Below are positions 8,476 to 15,383 of a stretch of 37,972 nt of DNA, in pieces. Within the stretch, counting starts at the first letter, position 1. Each line of letters opens with the position of its first letter. The translations under genes were made by a program, and so were the position numbers. Origin of the DNA: DASQHY01 sp035602605 (GTDB lineage: Bacteria; Acidobacteriota; Terriglobia; Acidiferrales; UBA7541); NCBI GenBank assembly GCA_035602605.1, contig DATNLZ010000065.1, positions 1 through 37,972 on the forward strand. The letters run 5' to 3'. The notes below the pieces were generated by a model. It was given only the letters and a program-made list of their open reading frames with translations, did not search any database and was not told the DNA's origin.

Positions 8476-8535
8476 CCTAGCGTCAAAGCAAGCTAACGGA
8501 TTCGAATGCGTCACCCGCGGTGAAGTGACGCTAGG
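8476..8535. repeat. 10-bp inverted repeat with 40-base spacer
   Basis: CCTAGCGTCA (8476-8485) is matched exactly by TGACGCTAGG (8526-8535). The pair lies between the end of the histidine kinase gene and the start of the zinc-ribbon gene, both on the minus strand. It has no T tract. It could be a regulatory structure, or a footprint of a small mobile element. Confidence 0.5.
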
Positions 8536-8639
8536 GTCGGGACACCAAGTTTGGGGTACAAGTCTGAGGGCGGCAATACGGGAAAATGCCTAGATTCTAG
8601 CGAGCAAATACGGTACCAGTCAGAACCTGCAGACAGTCC

Positions 8640-9839
8640 CTACGTCGAAGCTGCCCCTGGCGAGTGGCTAGCTGGGCTTTGAGCCTGGTCGCCTATTGGC
8701 AGTCTCACCGTAACTGTGGTGCCTTCTGACCCAGAGATGAGCTCCAGGTTGCCGCCGAGCTGACGCACCCGTTCTCGCATTCCGCGGATCCCTACGCCAA
8801 GTTCCCCGCCAGTTCCGTTCAAAGTGGCTAAGGTATTAGGTGGTATCCCCGAACCTCGGTCGGAAACTTCCAAGTTTACATTGCCATCGGATCGGGATAG
8901 TCGAATCGTGGCAGTAGGGCTTCCAGAGTGACGAAAGATGTTCGTCAGGCTTTCTTGTACGATGCGAAACAGCGCCGTTTCCAGGTTCTGGTGGAGGCGC
9001 CCAAGATCGGTCGAGATTTCCAACTCAACCTGCAACTTGCTCCTCTGCATGAAGCCATCGACGAGCCACTTCAACGCGGAAGTCAATCCAGCAAGGTCGA
9101 GCGTTGGGGGATGCAAAAGATAAGAAAGAGTTCGAATCTCGTCGGAAGCCTGCTGCGACAGTTTCATCGCCTCGCACAATATTTCGGCAGACGTGGGATC
9201 TAAGGTTCCGATTCGTCCGTTAATGGCCGAAAGGTGTATCACCAGAGCGGCTAGGCTTTGCCCGGTGCTGTCATGTAATTCCCTGGCAATGCGGCGGCGT
9301 TCCTCGTCTTGCAATTGCAGCAACCGCACGGAAAGCCTCTGAAGGGATATCTGCGCCTCCTTCTGAAAGGTAATATCGCGATTGATCTCGAGAATTCCAC
9401 TCGGCTTCCCTTCCTCGTCTCGACGCAAAACCTGGCGGCTTGCCACCGCAATGCGCCGGCCATCGCGCATACGCTGGACAAGCTCCCCTTGCCATGCACC
9501 CAATTCAAACAACTTTTTCGTTACTTCCGCGCGTCGTTGCGGGAATTCAGTTCGCAAGAACTCAGCGGCGAGATTCCCACATGCTTCCGCAGCGGACCAG
9601 CCGTACATTTCCTCTGCACCGCGATTCCAAAACTGAATCATTCCGTCGATATTGGCGACAATGATTCCATCATGGGCCAATCGCAGCAGTTCCGTCAGAC
9701 TCAAATCGGATGGCGCTATGCCAAACGTCTGAGAATCGGTCTCCGCACGAGATCCGTCGCGAGTCCCCTCCGTCGCCCTCTTCTGTTGCGACTCAGGCGA
9801 ATTGGACGGCCCGGTCTTCCAAGGGCTGGATGAGCCCAT
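8640..9839 (-). CDS. PAS-domain NarL-family sensor histidine kinase
   Basis: A 399-residue soluble kinase without membrane segments. A PAS domain lies at about 47-155 (LLRLAHDGIIVANIDGMIQF, FWNRGAEEMYGWSAAEA). The dimerisation region of the HisKA_3 type follows, with the phospho-accepting H189 in RRRIARELHDSTGQSL. The ATPase domain (about 285-385) has the N-box ESLTNIFRHS, and the glycine boxes VSDRGSGIP and GVGIRGMRERV. By family it would sense an internal signal, perhaps redox or a ligand bound by PAS, and phosphorylate a NarL-type regulator. None is adjacent, so it is an orphan in place; the regulator at 632-1288 is a candidate. The ATG has CGGAGG seven bases upstream. Confidence 0.93.
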   Translation of the reverse strand: MGSSSPWKTGPSNSPESQQKRATEGTRDGSRAETDSQTFGIAPSDLSLTELLRLAHDGIIVANIDGMIQFWNRGAEEMYGWSAAEACGNLAAEFLRTEFPQRRAEVTKKLFELGAWQGELVQRMRDGRRIAVASRQVLRRDEEGKPSGILEINRDITFQKEAQISLQRLSVRLLQLQDEERRRIARELHDSTGQSLAALVIHLSAINGRIGTLDPTSAEILCEAMKLSQQASDEIRTLSYLLHPPTLDLAGLTSALKWLVDGFMQRSKLQVELEISTDLGRLHQNLETALFRIVQESLTNIFRHSGSPTATIRLSRSDGNVNLEVSDRGSGIPPNTLATLNGTGGELGVGIRGMRERVRQLGGNLELISGSEGTTVTVRLPIGDQAQSPASHSPGAAST

Positions 9840-9996
9840 TCGTGCCCTCCGGGGCAGCGCTCATGCAAGGTCGGCATAAACTAATTTTAGCAAGTCGCAC
9901 GCATTTTGCGAGTGATGGCAAAACCAACGCCCGCTGTCTCCCGACTCCGCTTGAATTGCGCGAGAGGTTTGGACCGCCAAACTGACCTGTGTAGAG

Positions 9997-10152
9997 TTAC
10001 AGCCGTCCCATTAAAAACAAAATCAGCAAAATCAACAAGACCAAGCCTATTCCCCCACTGGGGTAGTAGCCCCAACCTCGGCTGTGCGGCCACGTTGGAA
10101 AACTGCCAAATAGCGCCAGGACCAGGATGACCACCAAGATTATCACTAGCAT
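9997..10152 (-). CDS. DUF3309-like small membrane protein
   Basis: A 51-residue protein, MLVIILVVILVLALFGSFP at its start, then a short polar turn with WPHSRGWGYYPSGG, then a second hydrophobic helix ending FLMGRL. This two-helix shape with the aromatic and glycine turn matches the DUF3309 family of small membrane proteins of unknown role. The start is well marked: CGGAGG lies six bases before the ATG. It is on its own, between the kinase gene and a pseudogene. Being short it is easily missed. Confidence 0.8.
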   Translation of the reverse strand: MLVIILVVILVLALFGSFPTWPHSRGWGYYPSGGIGLVLLILLILFLMGRL

Positions 10153-10539
10153 CTAATTCCTCCGAAGTTCGTACCTAACCTGTACCGAGACCGTGCCCTA
10201 AGCCCAGCAACGAGCTCAAATAGGTTTTGCCCGAAAGAGGCTAGAACTCATCTCGCTTATAAACAATAGAGCGAAAACTGTAGTGCTGGTAGCGCGTTGC
10301 CGTAGACAACTGTCTGCCCTTGGCCCCCCAAAAAGCGCTGAGCAGCGAAAGGCGGCCCGCATAGTTCACTGCCTCTACAGTCAAATCCGCTGGTCTATAC
10401 ACCAGCGAACGGATTGCCGAATTGTATCGTTGCGTTACATTGCAATGCGGGATGCAAAAATCGGCCATCATTTCTTGCGTCGAGTGGCGTGGGGGAAAGG
10501 CATAGTAGAAAAAACGAATCGTTCCGCTCACAACGGCCA
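10153..10539. other. intergenic region, no gene seen
   Basis: Open frames exist on both strands but have no family signature. The only structure is a small perfect hairpin, CGCTGGT (10388-10394) with ACCAGCG (10401-10407), without a T tract. The right end runs into the relic of an oxidoreductase gene. Confidence 0.4.
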
Positions 10540-10573
10540 TTCCGGGCCCAAATCTTCTCCCAAAGCGCAAGGG

Positions 10574-10995
10574 AAAGTTAGATACGCCGTAGTAGGTCTT
10601 GGCCATGTCGCCCAAGTCGCGGTTCTGCCCGCCTTTGTTCACAAAGCCGCGGCCACGACCGTCGATTTGGTGAAGTCGAAGAAGCGGTGAGCGTGAGAGC
10701 GACCGTTGGTGGGAAAGCGAAACAGCGGGTGTTCGCTAAAAGCGATCAGTTCGGCCCGGAAGTACTGTATTTCTCAGATTGCGTACTCGAAAACAAAGAC
10801 CCGGAACCGTCCGGCCGCGATTGTCTGTCCGACGTAAGAGTTATCCTGGCCCTGTATGAGTAACTGGAAACGGGCAAACCCGTCGAAGTGAAATCGCTAG
10901 AAGATGTAAAACGCCCCGACATAAAACAAGAAATCCGACGCCCAGCCGTTTCCAAACCGGATGTAATTCATGCCGAGACTCCCACAGCTGAATAA
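10574..10995 (+). pseudogene. Gfo/Idh/MocA oxidoreductase, collapsed relic
   Basis: Two ends of an NAD(P)-dependent sugar oxidoreductase of the Gfo/Idh/MocA family are joined with the middle missing. The beginning reads KVRYAVVGLGHVAQVAVLPAF (10574-10636), the nucleotide-binding turn with GxGxxx. From about 10690, in another frame, comes the end of the same family: KQRVFAKSDQFGPEVLYFSD, then DPEPSGRDCLSDVRVI, then ALYE, a stop TAA at 10861-10863, and in the same frame LETGKPVEV, ending with PDVIHAETPTAE and a stop at 10993-10995. An intact member is about 370-400 residues; here only about 140 codons remain, so roughly 250 codons are deleted. Loss is clear: internal deletion, frame change and a stop. 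Confidence 0.82.
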
Positions 10996-11009
10996 TCACG
11001 AGGAACAAA

Positions 11010-11180
11010 ATGCCAGGAAAGCAACATCTTCGCGGAGTGAGTTCGAAGGAGCAAAGGCAATACGAGCACATTAAAGAGAGCGCGCAGAAATCCGGTAGGT
11101 ACGGGAAGCGCGCCAAGGAAGTGGCCGCCAGAACAGTAATGAAGAAGCACAAAGAAAAAGGCCACAGCGAAGGTCATTGA
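11010..11180 (+). CDS. Small basic protein resembling annotated plasmid-stabilisation proteins
   Basis: A 56-residue, strongly charged protein starting MPGKQHLRGVSSKEQRQYEH. It has the pattern KEQRQYEHIKESAQKSG, then AKEVAARTVMKKHKEKG, like short proteins commonly labelled plasmid stabilisation protein or ChaB-like/KGG-type, whose function is not established. GAGG lies seven bases before the ATG. It directly follows the oxidoreductase relic and converges with ligD. The helical repeats (EHIKESA, KRAKEVAARTV) suggest a small DNA- or protein-binding fold, but I cannot assign a role. Confidence 0.65.
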   Translation: MPGKQHLRGVSSKEQRQYEHIKESAQKSGRYGKRAKEVAARTVMKKHKEKGHSEGH

Positions 11181-11258
11181 AGGTTCCGAAAAACGGCTGC
11201 TCGCCTGCACCTAACTCTGCCGAGCCCGGTCTTCTGAAGGCTGTGGGGAAACCCCTGT

Positions 11259-13925
11259 TTACAACATTCTCTCTAAACGCTCCACGGCCGGTTCGATTCG
11301 TTGTCGCTTTTTCCAAAACTCTGCCCATAGGTCGCCGACTTTTTTGAGACGAGGGATCATGGACTTGATGTTCCAGTTGTCCAGGCGGCTCTTCGGAGTC
11401 AGCTCGTTTACTTTGACAGGCGCGGAAACTGGTGCACCGGGAAAAGCGCGTACCGAGTACACCGAGGCCAGAGACTGAGCCTCGGAATTTTGATGCGCAT
11501 CCACATAGATCCGGTTAGTGGGCCTCTTTCGTACACTTCGTTCCGAGGTAATCAAATCCGGATGTTCCCGAGCAATCAGCAAAGAGACGGTTGCGACAAA
11601 TTGTCGGACCTGCTCGTAGGTATACAACCTCTCAATGGGAATGAAAATGTGACAACCGGTAGCTCCCGAGGTCTTGAAAAAGAAGTTCATGCCAATCTTT
11701 TCAAGCTTGGCGGCGATGAGTTTCACCAATTTGACCACCGTCGGAAAAGGGGTTCCTTCCGTGGGATCCAAGTCGAAAAAGATGTAGTCCGGATGCTCGG
11801 GCTCATCAAACCGGCTCGACCAGGGATTTTGATCAATACACCCAAAATTCACGAGATACAGCAAACTCGGTAAGTCATTGGCGATAAAGTGGCGAATGGA
11901 TCGGCCCGTACTTTGGGAGGTAATGGGAACCGTCTTCATCCATTCGGGAACGCCTTTCCCCGCATCTTTCTGAAAAAAGGACTGGCCCGCAATTCCCTCA
12001 GGATAGCGCCGTAGGACAAGCGGGCGATCCTCCAAAAAGGGCAGCAGCAAAGGCCCGACTCGATAGTAGTAAGCCAAGAGGTTTCGTTTTGTATAACCTT
12101 CCGCAGGAAAATAAATTTTGTTTAGATGCGTCAGATGCAGGAATCGGCCGTCAATCTCGACAAACACATCTTCGCGTTTGCCGCGCTCGAGCTCTTCTCT
12201 AATGGTTGATTCCGAGGTTAAGGGCGCGCGACTTGGCATTTTCGCAGAGACGGCCACGACCGGAGTAGCAGTTGGCAAGAGTTGTCCGGAGTGGAGGCTG
12301 GCCTTCGGGCGTGCCACTTTCTGCGATGCCATTTGCTCGTTGAAGGTACAGCTTCGTGTATCAACATCTTCGCGGAGTCCAATGAATCGCGGAGCACGCA
12401 GATGGCGGCCCTCGGTCACACTCCCATACCTGACCCGCGCCGCCAGCTCCGGTTTCACCCAATAAGATTTTTCTCGTGTGGTTGGCCGAGAATCAAAAGG
12501 GCATTGGTCCGTCTTCACTTTTTCCAGCTGCGCCATGACCCGGTCTTGCAGCGCGCCCGAAAATCCGCTCCCCACACCACCAATATATTTCAGCTTCTCG
12601 TTCTCATACAGCCCCAGTAGCAGAGCCCCGAAATGCTCGCGTGCTCCCCGTGGGTCGGTCCAGCCGCCGACTACTGCGTCTAATTCCAAATCCACTTTGA
12701 ATTTAAGCCACGCCGTCGTGCGCCCTTTGGGGTACGAACTGGCAATTTGTTTCCCAATAATGCCTTCCAAATGACGGTTGGCTGCGAGATCGTACAATTC
12801 CCTGCCCTTTTCAATCTGATGGTCGGAGTAGCGAATCACTGAATCGGTCTTCAACATTTTGCTCAGAAACTTCTTTCGTTCCAGGAGCGGAATTTCGCGA
12901 AGATCGTAGCCATCGCAATACAGAAGGTCGAAAACGTAGTACGTCACCGGAACTTTTTGCACGAGATCAGGGCTTGGCTTGCGGATGGACATGCGGCGCT
13001 GCAAAAGCTGAAAATCGCTGCGCCCCTCATTGTCGAGAGCCACCACCTCTCCATCCAACCAGACCTGACGGCCTGCCAGGTTTTCGGAAAGGCGCGCCAG
13101 TTCCGGATACTCTTGGGTTATGTCTCGCTGGGCGCGCGACCACAGACAGACTTCATTATTTTTAACGCGGGCAACGGCCCTCACGCCATCCCATTTGATT
13201 TCGAAAAGCCAGCCAGGATCAGAAAAGATTCGGTCGGATAATGTGGCCTTCGCCGGAGAAATGGACTCGGGCATATCCGCGCGTCGAGCTCCGGATGGGA
13301 ATTTGAGGTCTTTGCGCACTGGTGCCAGGGATGATGAACGTGCGGCCGAATGCACTGGTGCCGGTTTGCCTTGCGATTTTCCAGTTCCATTCATTACGAA
13401 TTTAGCTCGCTGCGCCTCCTTAGCAGCGCCGGGCGTGTCACTATGGCCAATAGAGTCACGATGCTTGATCATCAGCCACTCTCTTCCAGTCTCGCTTCGC
13501 TGCAATTTAACGAGCACAAAACTTCCCGCCAGTTTTTGGCCGTGCAAAACAAACTTCAACTCGCCTCGAGCGATCTGTTCGGAGGCTTTGAGGGATCCTT
13601 CGACCTCAAATGTGCCGCGATCCCAAATGGTGACCTCTCCGGCTCCATAGTTTCCCTTCGGAATCACTCCTTCGAACTTCGCGTATTCTAGTGGGTGGTC
13701 CTCAGTTTGAATGGCCAGTCGTTTATCGGCGGGGTCCATAGAGGGGCCCTTCGGTACCGCCCACGACTTCATTACGCCGTCAACCTCCAGCCGGAGATCG
13801 TAATGAAGCCTGCGGGCATGGTGCTCTTGTACGACGAACCGGTTGGCGCGGGTGTCACGCGCCTTCCCACGGGGCTCGGGGGTTTCCTTAAATCTCCGTT
13901 TTCGCTGGTACTCGTCGAGCGCCAT
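11259..13925 (-). CDS. ligD: Multidomain DNA ligase D (NHEJ)
   Basis: An 888-residue ATP-dependent repair enzyme that processes and seals double-strand breaks with Ku. Domain order is phosphoesterase, ligase, polymerase, as in the Pseudomonas enzyme. The 3'-phosphoesterase domain (about 28-165) has HHARRLHYDLRLE. The ligase domain (about 225-530) has the nucleotidyl-accepting K244 in EIKWDGVR, motifs DGEVVALD and YVFDLLY, and LEGIIGKQ. The polymerase/primase domain (about 590-870) has the metal pair in FFDLDPTEG (D718, D720) and KTSGATGCHIFIPI. A linker of about 55 residues, rich in Ala, Pro and Ser, joins ligase and polymerase. It is divergent from ku with 146 bases between. A TATAAT ends only seven bases before the ATG and no ribosome binding site is seen, so the mRNA may be leaderless. 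Confidence 0.96.
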   Translation of the reverse strand: MALDEYQRKRRFKETPEPRGKARDTRANRFVVQEHHARRLHYDLRLEVDGVMKSWAVPKGPSMDPADKRLAIQTEDHPLEYAKFEGVIPKGNYGAGEVTIWDRGTFEVEGSLKASEQIARGELKFVLHGQKLAGSFVLVKLQRSETGREWLMIKHRDSIGHSDTPGAAKEAQRAKFVMNGTGKSQGKPAPVHSAARSSSLAPVRKDLKFPSGARRADMPESISPAKATLSDRIFSDPGWLFEIKWDGVRAVARVKNNEVCLWSRAQRDITQEYPELARLSENLAGRQVWLDGEVVALDNEGRSDFQLLQRRMSIRKPSPDLVQKVPVTYYVFDLLYCDGYDLREIPLLERKKFLSKMLKTDSVIRYSDHQIEKGRELYDLAANRHLEGIIGKQIASSYPKGRTTAWLKFKVDLELDAVVGGWTDPRGAREHFGALLLGLYENEKLKYIGGVGSGFSGALQDRVMAQLEKVKTDQCPFDSRPTTREKSYWVKPELAARVRYGSVTEGRHLRAPRFIGLREDVDTRSCTFNEQMASQKVARPKASLHSGQLLPTATPVVAVSAKMPSRAPLTSESTIREELERGKREDVFVEIDGRFLHLTHLNKIYFPAEGYTKRNLLAYYYRVGPLLLPFLEDRPLVLRRYPEGIAGQSFFQKDAGKGVPEWMKTVPITSQSTGRSIRHFIANDLPSLLYLVNFGCIDQNPWSSRFDEPEHPDYIFFDLDPTEGTPFPTVVKLVKLIAAKLEKIGMNFFFKTSGATGCHIFIPIERLYTYEQVRQFVATVSLLIAREHPDLITSERSVRKRPTNRIYVDAHQNSEAQSLASVYSVRAFPGAPVSAPVKVNELTPKSRLDNWNIKSMIPRLKKVGDLWAEFWKKRQRIEPAVERLERML

Positions 13926-13932
13926 AGATGCG

Positions 13933-13938
13933 ATTATA
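13933..13938 (-). promoter_or_regulatory. Candidate -10 box of ligD
   Basis: A perfect TATAAT on the minus strand, ending seven bases before the ligD ATG. A start of transcription at the usual distance would fall at or beside the ATG, giving little or no leader. No good -35 lies at 16-18 bases. Confidence 0.45.
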
Positions 13939-14017
13939 GCGGCTATCGCTAAGCCCAGATATCTAAACTGCCTGACTACAACATCTTACTTATGGGGTTA
14001 CAGCTTTGCCCCGATAG

Positions 14018-14050
14018 GTTCACAGGTTTGATGCCTGTATACAGGTGAAC
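14018..14050. promoter_or_regulatory. Nested palindrome before ku, candidate operator
   Basis: A 12-bp perfect palindrome CCTGTATACAGG (14034-14045) sits 26 bases before the ku ATG. It is flanked by a larger inverted pair, GTTCAC (14018-14023) and GTGAAC (14045-14050). The position suggests control of ku. The core resembles a shortened CTGT/ACAG damage-box shape but does not have the spacing of the E. coli LexA box, so the regulator is unknown. Confidence 0.45.
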
Positions 14051-14071
14051 TGAATTTAAAGGGTATGGGCT

Positions 14072-14911
14072 ATGGCAGCGTCAGTTTGGAAAGGCTCGAT
14101 CACGTTCGGTCTGATATCTATCCCGATCCGGTTGTATGCAGCCGCGCGCAGTGCGCGAACGTCTCTGCATCAATTACACCGTAAATGCAGCACCCGCCTG
14201 CGTCAGCCGCTGTTCTGCCCGACGTGCAACCGCATCGTCGAGCGCACCGAAGTGGTCAAGGGTTATGAATACGATGACGGCAAGTACGTGCTTATCGAAC
14301 CGGAAGAAATAAAGAAGATCGCTCCACGGTCCGCACGCTCCATGGAGATATTGGCGTTCGTTCAAAGCTCTGAAATTGATCCTTTGTTTTTCGATTCATC
14401 TTATTTTGTGGTTCCCGAAGAAGAAGGGAAAAAACCATATCTCCTGCTTACAAAAACGATGGAGGACACCCACCGCGTCGCCATCGCCAAAATAGCCATG
14501 CACCAGCGCGAATATACAGCTTTCCTGCGCCCTTATGATCACGGGTTGGCATTGCACACCATGTACTTCGCTAACGAAATTCGCGAAGCCCCCGGCTATG
14601 GAGACGTTGCGGGCGTGAAGGTTTCTCCACAGGAAATAAAGTTAGCCGAACAGCTTGTTGCAACCCTTTCCGAGGAATTTCATCTAGATAAGTATCACGA
14701 TGAGTTTGAAGGTCGGCTTAAGGCTTTGATCGAAGCCCGGCAGAAAGGTCGCGACATCGCCGCAACGCCTCAACCGAAGCGTGCTCCAGTCATCGATATG
14801 ATGGCCGCGTTAAAGAAGAGTCTCGAGACCACGGCTGCGCGCAAGCGGCCCATGCGCGCCAAGGAAGCTGCGGCAAACGGAAAAAGATCTGCGAGGAAAA
14901 TCGCGAGTTGA
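14072..14911 (+). CDS. ku: Bacterial Ku DNA-end-binding protein
   Basis: A 279-residue homodimeric Ku. It starts MAASVWKGSITFGLISIPIRLY, the family signature, then HQLHRKCSTRLRQPLFCPTC and the GYEYDDGKYVLIEPEEI segment, and the core barrel to about residue 215. The C-terminal 50 residues (from QKGRDIAATPQPKRAP) form the basic tail found in bacterial Ku that helps threading on DNA. It encircles DNA ends and recruits LigD, encoded divergently next door, so this is a complete two-gene NHEJ module. The downstream DksA-type gene begins only 32 bases after the stop, so both are likely co-transcribed. Confidence 0.96.
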   Translation: MAASVWKGSITFGLISIPIRLYAAARSARTSLHQLHRKCSTRLRQPLFCPTCNRIVERTEVVKGYEYDDGKYVLIEPEEIKKIAPRSARSMEILAFVQSSEIDPLFFDSSYFVVPEEEGKKPYLLLTKTMEDTHRVAIAKIAMHQREYTAFLRPYDHGLALHTMYFANEIREAPGYGDVAGVKVSPQEIKLAEQLVATLSEEFHLDKYHDEFEGRLKALIEARQKGRDIAATPQPKRAPVIDMMAALKKSLETTAARKRPMRAKEAAANGKRSARKIAS

Positions 14912-14943
14912 CTTTTGTACAGAAAAACCGAGGACAACAGAAC

Positions 14944-15315
14944 ATGCCTACTACAACACGAAATGCTCCTACGCCAACGAAAGCTCCGCAGCGTAATGTT
15001 TCTGAGGTCGAAAAACAGTTGGCTTCGATCCGCAAGGAGCTGTCTGCGAAGCTTCAGGAACACCGCGCCGGCGTTTTGATCGAGCGCGAGCCCGATGACG
15101 AAGGCGCCGCGGCCAGCCAAAGTCTTAATCGCCATCTCACCGTTTCGATTCTCGAGCGCGAGAACGACACGCTGGAGGAAATCGACCGGGCGCTGAAGCG
15201 TTTGCGCACGGGCGAATATGGTATCTGCGAGATTTGCGACCAGACCATCGCTGAAGCGCGCCTAAAAGCTTTGCCATGGACCAGGTTCTGCATTCAGTGC
15301 GCGGATAGGATCTGA
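14944..15315 (+). CDS. DksA/TraR-family zinc-finger regulator
   Basis: A 123-residue protein with a helical hairpin (about 20-85, charged, with LASIRKELSAKLQEH and LERENDTLEEIDRALKRL) and a C-terminal four-cysteine zinc finger: CEIC near residue 98 and CIQC near residue 117, followed by ADRI. This is the DksA/TraR architecture, whose founders bind the RNA polymerase secondary channel. The acidic tip seen in true DksA (two aspartates) is not clear here (EPDDEGAAAS comes earlier), so polymerase control is an inference. I start at the ATG of MPTTTRN; a TTG overlapping the ku stop could extend it. Its place right after ku may mean co-expression with repair. Confidence 0.85.
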   Translation: MPTTTRNAPTPTKAPQRNVSEVEKQLASIRKELSAKLQEHRAGVLIEREPDDEGAAASQSLNRHLTVSILERENDTLEEIDRALKRLRTGEYGICEICDQTIAEARLKALPWTRFCIQCADRI

Positions 15316-15383
15316 ACCGACTGGCGGGTACTGTTTGAGATAGCACGAACCAGGAGGGACCGGGATCGCTTGTCATTTTTCGT

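Noticed and set aside
10388..10407. Hairpin CGCTGGT/ACCAGCG as a terminator
   Set aside because: No T tract, and no gene ends near it on either strand.
10241..10642. 133-codon minus frame over the oxidoreductase relic
   Set aside because: The plus strand carries the family motifs KVRYAVVGLG and FGPEVLYFSD; the minus frame has none.
14034..14045. Palindrome before ku as a classical E. coli LexA box
   Set aside because: The CTGT and ACAG arms are two bases apart instead of eight; kept only as an unassigned operator.
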